NCBI GenBank assembly: GCA_016098155.1
Contig: JAAAJB010000835.1
Location: forward strand, 1-11,145
Direction: 5' to 3'
DNA: 11,145 nt
DNA from: Actinomortierella ambigua
Lineage: Eukaryota; Mortierellomycota; Mortierellomycetes; Mortierellales; Mortierellaceae
Of the stretch, positions 1-8,611 are shown in pieces (positions within the stretch are counted from its first letter, which is position 1; every line of letters begins with the position of its first letter). Under the pieces are notes generated by a model that worked only from the letters and a program-made list of their open reading frames with translations, was not told where the DNA came from and did no database searches. The translations under genes and the position numbers were made by a program.

Positions 1-556
1 CAAAAAAAAAAAAAAGGCCTCAGCGTCGGTTGTCTGGCCATATCCCCCCCCTCCTCTCTCCCCTTCTCTCCATCTCTATCGCAGTCTCTCTCTCTCTCTC
101 GCACATTATCTGAGTGTCGGTGCAAAACCCGAACTATAATTACCCTACCACAACACACCTCCCTGAGGTTGAACAGGAGGAGGGGGAGATATGCACACCC
201 GATTATTTCAAACAGATGCACTCTTCACAGCACAACTCACACATGCTACAACCCCTGTTGGTTGGTCCATGGCCACCCTTATCTCCGTTCTGCAATGCTT
301 CATTCATTACTAGTCGTAGAAGTAGTAGTTGTCGCACTACGACAGAACGGGTGATGAGGACAGACCAGGTGCTAATCGCGATTTAGCCCCCCCCCTCCCT
401 CTCTGCCTCTCTGTCTCTGTCTCTCTCTCTGTCCCCTTACTCTATCCTCCTTGGCACATCTCTTTCACGCAATACAACACACATCGACGCCCATCCCATC
501 CCCCTTCGTCTTGAGTTGAGAATGGGGTTGGTAGCAGTGTGATAGAAGAGAGTGGA

Positions 557-617
557 GTGAGTGACCGACTGGCTGACTCCCCTTCCCCATCCTTCTTCCC
601 CCCTTTTTCATCCTCAG
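557..617 (+). other. Candidate 5'-leader intron (61 nt)
   Basis: A consensus donor GTGAGT begins at 557. A branch-site-like CTGAC sits at 573-577, and a pyrimidine-rich stretch leads to a CAG acceptor ending at 617, about 40 nt past the branch adenine. All three signals fit a short fungal intron. A second branch/acceptor pair, CTAAC at 788-792 and TAG at 821-823, lies downstream and could be an alternative 3' splice site for the same donor (267 nt intron). Both lie before the CSL start codon, so they would affect only the leader. CT-rich DNA produces acceptor-like strings by chance, so this is a modest-confidence call. Confidence 0.35.
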
Positions 618-672
618 AACATCCTCCTCCCTTCTCCGTCCCCTTTTATTCCTTTGGGTCGGTCTCTCATTT

Positions 673-679
673 TTCTCAC
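673..679 (-). promoter_or_regulatory. CSL-type binding motif (GTGAGAA)
   Basis: The + strand reads TTCTCAC, so the - strand is GTGAGAA. This matches the GTGRGAA core known to be recognised by CSL-family proteins. It lies about 350 nt upstream of the CSL start codon. The surrounding pyrimidine-rich DNA raises the chance of a random match. Confidence 0.25.
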
Positions 680-848
680 ACTTACTTTCTCACAGTCATT
701 CTCCACGACATTTTCCCCCTCCCCTCTCTTCCCTTCCCCCCTCCCCTCTCCATCCCGTGCATGCCTTTTGTGTGATTTTGTATGTTGCTAACCCCACTGC
801 CTCTCTCCTTTTGCTTCTAATAGCCCTGCACTATCTCTCTCTCTCTCT

Positions 849-855
849 TTCTCAC
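849..855 (-). promoter_or_regulatory. CSL-type binding motif (GTGAGAA)
   Basis: This is a second TTCTCAC on the + strand (GTGAGAA on the - strand), about 175 nt upstream of the CSL start codon and in the same orientation as the other two motifs. It adjoins a CT microsatellite, so chance occurrence is quite possible. Confidence 0.25.
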
Positions 856-996
856 ACAGTCCTTCAGCACCCCCCCTCCCCTTCCCCTCCTCCCTTCCTC
901 CCTCCTCGTTTGTTCAAAGAAGCTCTTCGCGTACCCAGTTCTGAACAAAACAGGTCCAAAACCACACATTTTTTACCCCATTCGTGTCTGCAAACC

Positions 997-1003
997 TTCC
1001 CAC
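997..1003 (-). promoter_or_regulatory. CSL-type binding motif (GTGGGAA), 26 nt before the start codon
   Basis: The + strand TTCCCAC is the reverse complement of GTGGGAA, the canonical CSL heptamer. It ends 26 nt upstream of the ATG of the CSL gene, probably inside the transcribed leader. It is the best of the three upstream matches and the least embedded in CT repeats. Confidence 0.3.
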
Positions 1004-1029
1004 ACACATACATACGTACATAGCACACA

Positions 1030-3766
1030 ATGAAGCCTCCTTTTGCCTCTGCCGCTCAGGCCTATGCCGAGTCCATTGATTCAGCCACACGGAGTCGGCA
1101 CCACCCCAATGCTCGCCTCACCATCCTGCCTCTTCCTTCTATCGCTTCACTCTACCCTCTCGACCCCCCTCCCACCGCCGGCTCCTCTTCCCACCACGAC
1201 TCTCATCGCACCATGAACTCTCACGACTCTAGTCCAACTCACCACCGCGTGCACGACCACCACTACGAATATCCCCCTTACCAATCCTTTGACACACGAT
1301 CTCAAAAGCAGCAGACACAACCCCAATATCAACAGCAACAATCACAATCACAATCACAACAGCTGCAACCAGCACAGCAGCAACAACAACAGCATGAGCC
1401 AAAGGCTCCAAGTACCCTCAAGGCCTCGCCTCCACAGTACTATGGCACAAGCATGGAGTCACTGCTCGATGCTATTGAGGTTCACCCGGCTCTCTCTGCT
1501 TCGTCAGCCTCGCCTTCGCGTTCTCCTTCGCCCTCGTCGTCGTCATCCGACAAAGCCTCTGCCTCTTCATCCTCTGCAGTCACCACCACCACCACCCCCA
1601 CCACTGCTCTGCTGAGCGAGACCGCCACAGCCACATCGTCCTCCTCCCGTCCTCTCATGCCCGCACGGACCAGTGTCAAGGGTCGCATGGCCATCAGCAA
1701 CCTTGTTGACCGCGACGATGTCGAGGATCATCACACCATCCGCTCCTCACCTTCCTTGTCGCCAGAGTCACCTCCCCTGCAGCTGAACCATCATCACCAC
1801 CATCAGTTTCAGCGTCCACAGCCGTCGTCCCGCCACCGCTTCAAACCCATGATACCCAAGCCCTCGAGCTCCCCCTCCGCCGAGGTCTTCAAGCGCAAGT
1901 GGTCCAACCTGAGTAGCGCCAACTTTGAAGAGGAGCGCAATGCCAAGATCCGCCGTTCGATCCAGAACCATGTCTCGTCCTCTTCCCAAGTGCGCCCTGC
2001 CGCAACAGAACGAGCCACCAGCCCCGGTCATGCCTCTCAAAGCTTCGAGTCGAGCGATCCATCGACCCGGTACCAAATGACGACCATCTGCTGCTTGCAC
2101 GCGTCCGTCGCACAAAAGTCGTACGGCTCTGAGAAGCGCTTCCTTTGCCCTCCGCCAGTAGTGCAAATCAAGGCTCCTGCCAATGCTTCCAACTCGGGCT
2201 TGAGCAGCAAGCCACAGGTGGCCATGTCGGTGATCTGCGAGTCTGGCGACTCGCTCTGCCAACGGTCGATGCTCGAGGATGACAACACTGGCACGTTCCG
2301 GTTCCTGTATGTCACCGGCACGGCCAAGGCAAAGTCGTTCAACTTGAAACTCAAGGTGTACGGCCGTGCATGCCTACCCAATGGCTTTGTTGCCAACGAG
2401 GGTGAGCAAGAGTCCGTGCCGCTGTCGTTGGAGGAGTCTACGATCACCGGCCCTCAGCCCGAACCCTATGCCGTCTTTGACTCTTCGCCGATTGCCATCA
2501 TCTCCAAGCCTTCAAAGAAGACAGCCAAAGCACGGAACGTGTCGTCGTGCATCCTGGCTGGCTCGCTGATCTCGCTCTTCAACCGTATCAACTCTCAGAC
2601 GGTGCGCACAAAGTATCTGTCCGTGCAGGATAGCGAGCTCTGCGCCAAGAACTCTTCCTGGTCTGCCTTCTCGGTCACAATTGTCTCGAACGGGCCTGCA
2701 GTGCCTCCGCGGTCCAACTCGCAAAAGACACACACCCGCCAGACCTCTGCCTCGGCTCCTGCACCCATTACTTATGGCACAGAGATCATCCTGACCGAGA
2801 CGGAGACTGGCGTGCAATCGGACCGTCTGATTGTGTGCAAGGTCGAGAATGGCCGTATTCTTGAGAATGCTTGCGGTCCCATCTGCCAGATGCAAAAGGT
2901 GGCTCTGAAGGCTGTCCGTCCTGATGAGCATGGTCGGTCGGTGTACCTCAGTGCGGTCGGCAGCGAGCATCAGGTTGGCCGCTACATGGACCACTCGTCC
3001 AAGGCCAAGACCATGCTCCGCTACATTCCTGCCACACATCAACCTGAAGAGGATGTCAAGGACAGTGCTTCCAAGGACAGCAGCAAGTCTGCTGGCAACG
3101 ACGACTTTTTGTGCTGGACTATTGTTGGCATCTGTAAGTCATCATTTTCAATCTGACAATCAAAAATGCATTTTGCACCTTTCCAAATGTCCAGAGGCTC
3201 TAACCTGTTTATTTCCCCAATTTTTTTTCTTATTCTTTCCAGCCAAGTTCGAATATACCTACTTTGAATCACTGCCCACGGCCTCCGAGTCTGATGATGA
3301 GGAAGATAGCAAAACCCGATCGGTGCCCCATCCGATCACACCCTTTCCCACACTGATGAACACGCCCGTGTACAATGCCGCCTCGCATACATTGGAACTG
3401 GTGGTGTCCAACTTCTTCTCTCAGGTTGGTCACCCTCACCAGCACGCCTCAGCCAACAGCAGCAGCACACACCCACAGCCCCCTGCCCTGCAGGGTCAGC
3501 ACCAGATGCGAGTGTGGCTGGGCACGCGCGGTCCACTGTCGACGCACGTGATCCGGCGCGACGCGTCCTCGGGGACGGAGGAGACGACGTTGCTGGTGGA
3601 TCTGCCTCAGGGCGAGCAGATGATGGCCAGCAGTGAAGACGAAACGAGCATGGAGTTGCCGCTATTGTTTGTGCGCCATGTGGATGGCATCACGTACAAC
3701 TCGGGTGCCAAGATCTTGTTCACACGGCCCAAGGGTGGCCAGCACTGGACTGTTCAGATGGCGTAA
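1030..3766 (+). CDS. Fungal CSL-family (CBF1/RBP-J/Su(H)/LAG-1) DNA-binding transcription factor, two exons
   Basis: Coding sequence is join(1030..3133, 3243..3766), 875 residues. CSL proteins are nuclear factors that bind GTGRGAA elements; in animals they are the Notch effector, while fungal members such as S. pombe Cbf11 and Cbf12 work without Notch. Residues 1-320 are a disordered extension with a Gln-rich stretch (about 92-121), Ser-rich runs and a His cluster. The Rel-like N-terminal domain follows, carrying the hallmark AQKSYGSEKRFLCPPP at 361-376. KPSKK is at 493-497, and the beta-trefoil domain begins here with LFNRINSQTVRTKYL at 516-530; the equivalent Arg-containing loop contacts DNA in RBP-J. 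The trefoil ends across the splice junction at WTIVGIS/KFEYTYFE. A C-terminal IPT/TIG domain spans about 748-873 after an acidic linker. The ATG is the first in frame after a TAG at 1021-1023. The family assignment is secure; F1 versus F2 class is not determined. Confidence 0.93.
3134..3242 (+). other. Intron of the CSL gene (109 nt)
   Basis: The donor GTAAGT starts at 3134. A CTAAC branch site lies at 3200-3204, followed by a T-rich tract and a CAG acceptor ending at 3242, about 39 nt past the branch adenine. Without splicing the frame terminates at 3154-3156, within the intron. Splicing joins a split Ser codon and restores the conserved trefoil-to-IPT transition (WTIVGIS then KFEYTYFE), equivalent to the SWTI...EYTFYE stretch of animal RBP-J. 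That homology across the junction makes the intron very secure. Confidence 0.93.
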
Positions 3767-4766
3767 GGATTATTACCCCTACCAACCAACCCTTCCCTTC
3801 AACCATCCTGCCCTTCTCGTACAACATAAACCCCTTTTACGCCTAGTATGCCCTTTCCGTTCCTCTTTTCTTTTCTTTTCTTTGTTGCTGTATAATTAGT
3901 TGTTCTAATAGCGTGTATTCATTATGAAACTCACCCCCACCCATAAATACTTGATATTATTGTCTCTCTCTCATCATCGTCAATGCTCGCCTCTGTAAAC
4001 ACAAGTAGACCATGTTAACGCTGACTGGTTGTACTACGCATCGGCCGGTCTCATATTCGCATTTGGCTAGTTTGGTCGCTGGTGGATAAATCGGTATATC
4101 GAAGATACGAAGGGGTCTGTGTGGCATCGATGGGGTCATTGAACACCCAATAAATTGTAGCAGTCACTGTTTGGACTTTGGGGTTCTCATGAACACGGCA
4201 GAGTTCGAAAGAACAATTCTCTTTTCTTTCTCTCTCTCTCTTATTGTTTGAAAGACAAGCACGCCACATACCACACATACCACACATCCCATCGTTTCTT
4301 GTTCGTTGTCTGCATTGCTTAGTCACTTCCTGCCTGTGTTTGCAGTCCATCAATTTGTGCAGGTACGCCTTGCAGCGCCCATAATGGAAAGATGGATAGA
4401 ATGCAGAGCCCCCCTTCCAGCCTCCCTCTCCCCTCCCTCTTCCCCCTTCCCCGCAGACCACATGGTCGTGTGCACACTACCCCTTTGCAGCCCCCTCCTC
4501 CTCCCCCTTGCTGCCTTTACCCCCCCCCCAACCGGCTCTAACACACACATACACACATCCTTTGAATGGACTGTTCTTCCTTTCTTATCTCCTTCCAACT
4601 TTAGCATCCACACGAAACAGTTGACAGATATTCTCGGTCCTCCGGGTAGCTTTCTTACTCTCGCCCTCACTCTCTCACTCACACAAACCATCTCGACCTT
4701 TTTCTGGTTCGTTCTTTTAAAAGAAACAATACAACTTTTATCAAAAAGCCCAAGAAACCATCCACC
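3767..4766. other. Intergenic region: CSL 3' end and promoter of the large gene
   Basis: No gene is supported here. The first part is the likely 3' untranslated region of the CSL gene, with AT-rich stretches near 3885-3960 and an AATAAA further on. The second part (about 4405-4535) is strongly pyrimidine-rich like the upstream region of the CSL gene, with a C10 run near 4521-4530, and probably belongs to the promoter of the next gene. A possible leader intron ends at 4604 (CTAAC at 4538-4542, then a TTTAG acceptor), with a weak GTACGC donor at 4363. Open frames on the minus strand are by-products of composition. Confidence 0.5.
4149..4154 (+). terminator. AATAAA polyadenylation-type signal
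   Basis: An exact AATAAA lies 383 nt after the CSL stop codon, the only exact copy between the two genes on this strand. A weaker CATAAA lies at about 3942-3947. Either could direct 3' end formation of the CSL transcript. Fungal signals are loose, so this is suggestive only. Confidence 0.3.
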
Positions 4767-7700
4767 ATGAAGCAGACCACCACCACCACGTCCTCCGCTC
4801 ACCACCAACACCATCACCATCACGTGTCGTCGGGCCTCGACAGCAACGCCACGACTCACAATGGCACGCAGGCACCCTTGGTTCCGGCGTCGCTCAAGAT
4901 TGAGACCATGATGTTGACAAAGGAGCTGGCCAAGTTCCGCCCCTGCGATCAATACGGATGTCTCTATTGCCGCGAGTGGGCCCAATGGGTCTACAAAAAG
5001 ACGTTTGGCAAGGAGCGGCAGGAGAACGATAAACGGGGCGGCAATACCAACAAGGCTACCGGTGGTAGTGCAACAATAGCAGGAGGAGGAAAGGGAGGCG
5101 GTGGAGCAGGTGGAGGAGGAGGAGGCGAGGCTAAGAAGAAGCACAAGGAGTATGCCATGGTCGTCTGTGAGCGATTCTACCAGCGGTCGACGGCTGAGCA
5201 CATGCATGGGGCGCGTGGAGGCGTTAGCCCCGTTGGAGCAGGATCGGTCGCTGCGGCAGCTATGGCGGCGTCTTCGTCTCCCTCGTCCTCAAAGTCTTCC
5301 AAATCACAACATGGCGGCTCGAACACCGCAGGCACAGGCACAGGCTCAGGCAATGCCGCAGCGACGTCGACGTCGGCGATGACAGGAGAGGATTTTGTAC
5401 GCGAGATCATCGACACGGTGCGGGACTGGATCCAACAGCCGAGTGCATTGTACTCGTCCCCCGAGGTGTTTTCGTTGGTCGATTTTGAAGCCCTGTACGC
5501 CGGGTATCCCTTGCCGACGCTGCACCAGCAACCACAGCAACAGCAGCAGCAGCAGCAACAGCAACAGCAGCAACAGCAACAGTCGCAGCAACAGGACCAG
5601 ACGCCAGTCAGCTCGGCGGACGACGTGACGCCGATCCTGGCGACGCTGACGGTCGAGAAGGCGCAGATGATTTTAGGCCACACCGGGTATCCGTTATTGA
5701 AGCGGGTGACGAAGCAACAGCTGCAGAACCAGATCATGCACCCGACCTGTCAACATGGCAAGGGCGTCTCGAAATCACCCGCGGATCTAGAGCAAGACAA
5801 GCAGTTGTTCAACGAAGAGCTGAACAAGATGCGGATGCGGGATCAAGAAAGCCTGCGCAAGCAGATCGGCCCCGTGTGGCGACATGTCGAGGAGGCCCTT
5901 GAACGGATGGAGGGTGCGGAGCGGGTCCGCGCGACCATTTTGTGCCCCACCCGCAGCAAGGAGTTTGCGCAGGCGTATAAGGATAAGATGGCGTCCTTCC
6001 AGGAGGTTTGGTCCGAGGTCGAGGCGAAGGTCAAGAAGGCCGGAGGATCGAGCAAGAAGAAGGGCGCTGGTAGTGGCAGTGGCAGTGGCAGTCCTCTGTC
6101 GTCGGAGGAGCTTGTGGAGGACGTCGATGGCGTGTTCCGGACATATATTGAGAACATGCAGTACATCCACAAGCAGCTGGTTGCAGATGTGTTGGACTCG
6201 ACGGAGCGGTCGTTGCGCGAGTTTATCAAGGAGCTTGCGGGCGCGCAGACCAAGATTCTGAAGTTGGCGATGACGCGTATCCAGGAGGGCAAGGTCGGCA
6301 CGGCGCGGATCGACAAGATTCTGGAGGAGAGTCCCGAAAAGTGTCGCAACGCGTTGAAGATGGTGGAGCAACTGGTACCGATCTTTGATACCAAGATGGC
6401 GCAGTTCCGCGTGCTGGTGCTGAACAAGCTGCAGGAGGTCGATGAGGAGGTCGAGGCGACGGCGGCCATCTACTGGAAGGAATCGCAACGGACGGCCCAT
6501 GGCCGGTGCGAAAAGGCGGCCAACAAGGAGTTCCGGAAGCGGATCAAGAGGCTCGAGATGCTCTCGGCCGATATCCGCAAGTGGTTCTTCCAATCCAGGC
6601 TGACGCTGGTCTCGAGCTATGATTTCGCGACCGTCTGTCTCAACACGTTGGGCATCCTGATGGAGGAGGCCGAGGTGCTGGAAGCCGTTCAGCTGGGTCT
6701 GCACGATGACCATTTCCGATCCAGGGTCCTCAAGGCGCAGGAAGGTCGTATGAAGCTCGCGCAGCAGTTCCGTGAAGGCGTCAAGACCGGTCGCAAGGTC
6801 TTGGCGGTCATGATCGCGCGACTGATGATGCGCGAGGGCGCCCGTGCGATGGGCGAGATGGCTGCCATCCAGAAGGAGAAGAAGTTTTTAAAGTCGATCG
6901 GACAGGATGTCTCGGACGCCAATGGCAGCGGTGGTGGTAGTGGCGGCAAGGGAGGCAAGTCGGTGTCGGGAGGTACCAGCAGCAATGCCGGCAATTTGCT
7001 GTCGCTCTTGGATGTTACGCCCCTCAGCAGTGCTCAGGTCTCGGAGGATGAGGATGGTATGTCGATTGGACCCAACACCAATAAGAACAGGAAGAAGAAG
7101 GAGAAGAAGAAGAAGAAGGCGGCTGAGGCTGCCGCCGCCGCTGCTGCTGTTGGTACTGGCGAGACTGGGGCGACAGAGGCTGTGGGCACGGCGGCCTCCC
7201 AGGATGGCCGCAATGCACCATCACCACCATCTGTGGAGGACGACTCACTGGCACCTTCATCGACAATACGCCGCACAGAGGCCTTGGAGCAGATTGTAGG
7301 TGATGATGGACCTGTCCTGTCGTCCAAGGCTGCCCGTGATCTCAAGAAGCAGGCCAAGAAGGACGCCAAGCGACAGGTCAAGGAGATGGAGCAGGCTTTG
7401 ATCCTGGAGCAGGAGCGACAGGAGGCCGAGGCGGCCAAGAAGGTTAGAGAGGCCAAGGAGAAGGAAGAAAGGGCTGCCGCCGAGGCCGCTGCCAAGGTGA
7501 AGCGCGCGAAAGAAGAAGCGGAGGCGGCTGAAAGGGCACAGCGGGCCAGAGAGGAGGCAGTAGCAGCAGCAGAGGTAGCTCGGCAAAAGCAGGTCCAAGA
7601 ACAGCGGCAGCAACAATTGCGCCTTCAGGAGGAGCAGAAGCGGCGACTGGAGGAGGAGGAGCAGCGTCGACGCCAGGAGCAGGCCAGACAGGCGAAGGAG

Positions 7701-8579
7701 GAGCAGGCCCGAAAGCTCGAGGAGGAACAGGCTAGAAAGAACAATGAGGAACAGGGCAGAATTCTCAAGGAAGAAGCCGAGGCCAAAGCGAGCAAGGCTA
7801 CGGCGAAGGAGCCTTCCAAGGTGTCTGCTTGGGGTCCCTCTGCCTCGACATTGGCCAACCGAGCTCAGGCACCACCGCAACAACAACAGCAGCAACCACA
7901 GGAGGCTATCAAGGAGCCAGCTGGATTGTCAAAGAAGCAGCAAAGACGCGCTTCCGCAACACCTGCTCACGCTGCCTCGCCTGTTTCCCAGTGGGCCAAC
8001 ACGTTGAAGACGCCATCGCAACCAGCAGCAGCAGCAGCGGCTGAGGCTCAGGTCCCATCCGAGCCAACGGTCGAGGTTCTTGCACCTGTGCCCGAACCCG
8101 AGATGGAAGAGACGACTACTGTATCGGCTGTAGCGGCAGAGACCATGAATGCGACGTCGGCGGCTAGCATTCCAGACAGTGCCCATCAACAGCAGCAAGG
8201 AGTGTCGGATGTAGATACGGTCGAGGATTTGATGCGCCTACCGACGCATACGCTGGCGACGCTGATGCGAACGTTGCAGCTGGAGAACAAGTCGTTGCTG
8301 ACGACGTTGGTGTCGATGCAGCAACAGGTGTCGTCGCTGACGGAGCGGTACTCGACGCTGGCGACGCTGGCGCGGGAGCATGAGCAGCAGGCGATCCAGG
8401 CGATGGAGCTGCAGAAGCAGCGGGAGATGGAGGAGGTGCAGCGGTATGTCTGGAAGCTCGAGGGAAGGTGCCGCCAGTTGGAGCAGATCGTCTTGGCGGC
8501 GCATCAGCAACAGCAGCAACAGTCGCCGTTTGGACACCCGTTCCAACAGCAGCAGCAGCAACAGCACCAGTTTGAATAG
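4767..8579 (+). CDS. Large unrecognised polyQ, helical and coiled-coil protein (probable N-terminal part of a zinc-knuckle protein)
   Basis: This 1270-residue frame has no introns, and I do not recognise the family. The ATG sits in a strong context (CCACCATGA). In order: Thr/His-rich start; a conserved-looking block with C60-x4-C65-x2-C68 (RPCDQYGCLYCREWAQW, 58-74); Gly/Lys-rich linker; Q16 tract at 257-272; a second Cys/His spot HPTCQH at 325-330; a predicted alpha-helical region about 335-715 with a Gly-Ser spacer; a basic run NRKKKEKKKKK (774-784), possibly a nuclear localisation signal; a long Glu/Lys/Arg/Ala/Gln helix about 852-1010; and a leucine-rich coiled coil about 1150-1245. It then runs into polyQ and stops at a TAG. 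The downstream frame continues in the same style and carries zinc knuckles, so this stop may not be the real C-terminus. Nucleic-acid binding with self-association is an inference. Confidence 0.8.
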   Translation: MKQTTTTTSSAHHQHHHHHVSSGLDSNATTHNGTQAPLVPASLKIETMMLTKELAKFRPCDQYGCLYCREWAQWVYKKTFGKERQENDKRGGNTNKATGGSATIAGGGKGGGGAGGGGGGEAKKKHKEYAMVVCERFYQRSTAEHMHGARGGVSPVGAGSVAAAAMAASSSPSSSKSSKSQHGGSNTAGTGTGSGNAAATSTSAMTGEDFVREIIDTVRDWIQQPSALYSSPEVFSLVDFEALYAGYPLPTLHQQPQQQQQQQQQQQQQQQQSQQQDQTPVSSADDVTPILATLTVEKAQMILGHTGYPLLKRVTKQQLQNQIMHPTCQHGKGVSKSPADLEQDKQLFNEELNKMRMRDQESLRKQIGPVWRHVEEALERMEGAERVRATILCPTRSKEFAQAYKDKMASFQEVWSEVEAKVKKAGGSSKKKGAGSGSGSGSPLSSEELVEDVDGVFRTYIENMQYIHKQLVADVLDSTERSLREFIKELAGAQTKILKLAMTRIQEGKVGTARIDKILEESPEKCRNALKMVEQLVPIFDTKMAQFRVLVLNKLQEVDEEVEATAAIYWKESQRTAHGRCEKAANKEFRKRIKRLEMLSADIRKWFFQSRLTLVSSYDFATVCLNTLGILMEEAEVLEAVQLGLHDDHFRSRVLKAQEGRMKLAQQFREGVKTGRKVLAVMIARLMMREGARAMGEMAAIQKEKKFLKSIGQDVSDANGSGGGSGGKGGKSVSGGTSSNAGNLLSLLDVTPLSSAQVSEDEDGMSIGPNTNKNRKKKEKKKKKAAEAAAAAAAVGTGETGATEAVGTAASQDGRNAPSPPSVEDDSLAPSSTIRRTEALEQIVGDDGPVLSSKAARDLKKQAKKDAKRQVKEMEQALILEQERQEAEAAKKVREAKEKEERAAAEAAAKVKRAKEEAEAAERAQRAREEAVAAAEVARQKQVQEQRQQQLRLQEEQKRRLEEEEQRRRQEQARQAKEEQARKLEEEQARKNNEEQGRILKEEAEAKASKATAKEPSKVSAWGPSASTLANRAQAPPQQQQQQPQEAIKEPAGLSKKQQRRASATPAHAASPVSQWANTLKTPSQPAAAAAAEAQVPSEPTVEVLAPVPEPEMEETTTVSAVAAETMNATSAASIPDSAHQQQQGVSDVDTVEDLMRLPTHTLATLMRTLQLENKSLLTTLVSMQQQVSSLTERYSTLATLAREHEQQAIQAMELQKQREMEEVQRYVWKLEGRCRQLEQIVLAAHQQQQQQSPFGHPFQQQQQQQHQFE
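5535..5582 (+). repeat. CAG/CAA tract encoding Q16
   Basis: Sixteen consecutive Gln codons mix CAG and CAA, followed by Ser and more Gln. It encodes residues 257-272 of the large protein. The CAA interruptions would tend to stabilise the tract against slippage. It lies between the Gly/Ser-rich N-terminal segment and the start of the helical region. Confidence 0.9.
7321..7800 (+). other. Region encoding a long charged alpha-helix
   Basis: About 160 residues of the large protein (852-1010) consist almost only of Glu, Lys, Arg, Ala and Gln, with no Pro and a single Gly near its end. They carry repeated motifs such as EEQARKLEEEQARK. The pattern fits either a stable single alpha-helix or an extended coiled coil. 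The scarcity of hydrophobic heptad residues favours the former, in contrast with the leucine-rich coiled coil encoded at about 8214-8500. Confidence 0.6.
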
Positions 8580-8611
8580 AAGAACAGCAACAGCAACAGC
8601 AACAGCAACAG
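8508..8611 (+). repeat. CAG/CAA repeats spanning the frame break
   Basis: Gln-coding repeats occur on both sides of the stop at 8577-8579. The left block (about 8508-8568) is read as Gln in the frame of the large protein. The right block (8585-8611) gives nine Gln only in the frame of the zinc-knuckle segment; in the upstream frame it would be Asn-Ser repeats. The change of frame therefore lies inside one Gln-rich region. Confidence 0.8.

Larger units (their letters stand above)
1..1029 (+). promoter_or_regulatory. Pyrimidine-rich upstream region and 5' leader of the CSL gene
   Basis: This kilobase has no convincing protein-coding content. The + strand is dominated by C/T runs, including a (TC)8 microsatellite at 85-100, a C-run followed by CT repeats at about 387-435, and further CT-rich blocks near 575-610, 710-755, 830-850 and 870-905. 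An A14 run lies at 2-15. Short open frames here translate into low-complexity Ser/Pro/Leu sequence, as expected from CT repeats, and none shows a domain. Long pyrimidine tracts upstream of start codons are common in fungal promoters. I see no clear TATA box close to the gene. A candidate leader intron and three CSL-type motifs within this region are listed separately. The transcription start cannot be fixed from sequence. Confidence 0.6.

Noticed and set aside
114..386. 90-codon + strand frame near the window start
   Set aside because: It lacks an ATG at its beginning and shows no domain. It runs into CT-repeat DNA and looks like chance.
780..823. 44-nt leader intron from GTATGT to TAG
   Set aside because: The donor lies only about 11 nt from the branch adenine, too close for splicing. 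The branch and acceptor might instead serve the donor at 557.
1768..2262. 164-codon minus-strand frame inside CSL exon 1
   Set aside because: The + strand here encodes conserved CSL sequence, so the antisense frame is a shadow.
4350..5207. 285-codon minus-strand open frame overlapping the promoter and start of the large gene
   Set aside because: It is antisense to a strong coding region and to pyrimidine-rich DNA. Its translation is low complexity (Ser/Leu/Cys runs, Gly/Arg stretches) with no domain.
5787..6713. 308-codon minus-strand open frame opposite the helical region
   Set aside because: This is a mirror of codon bias in the + strand gene. The Leu/Arg/His-rich translation has no recognisable fold.
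8444..8449. GTATGT, a perfect fungal donor, as the start of an intron that would remove the stop at 8577
   Set aside because: The sequence after it still encodes regular coiled coil (YVWKLEGRCRQLEQI) and polyQ. No branch site lies before the CAG repeats, and the only acceptors in the right phase (8730, 8832) look poor. It is kept only as a remote possibility.
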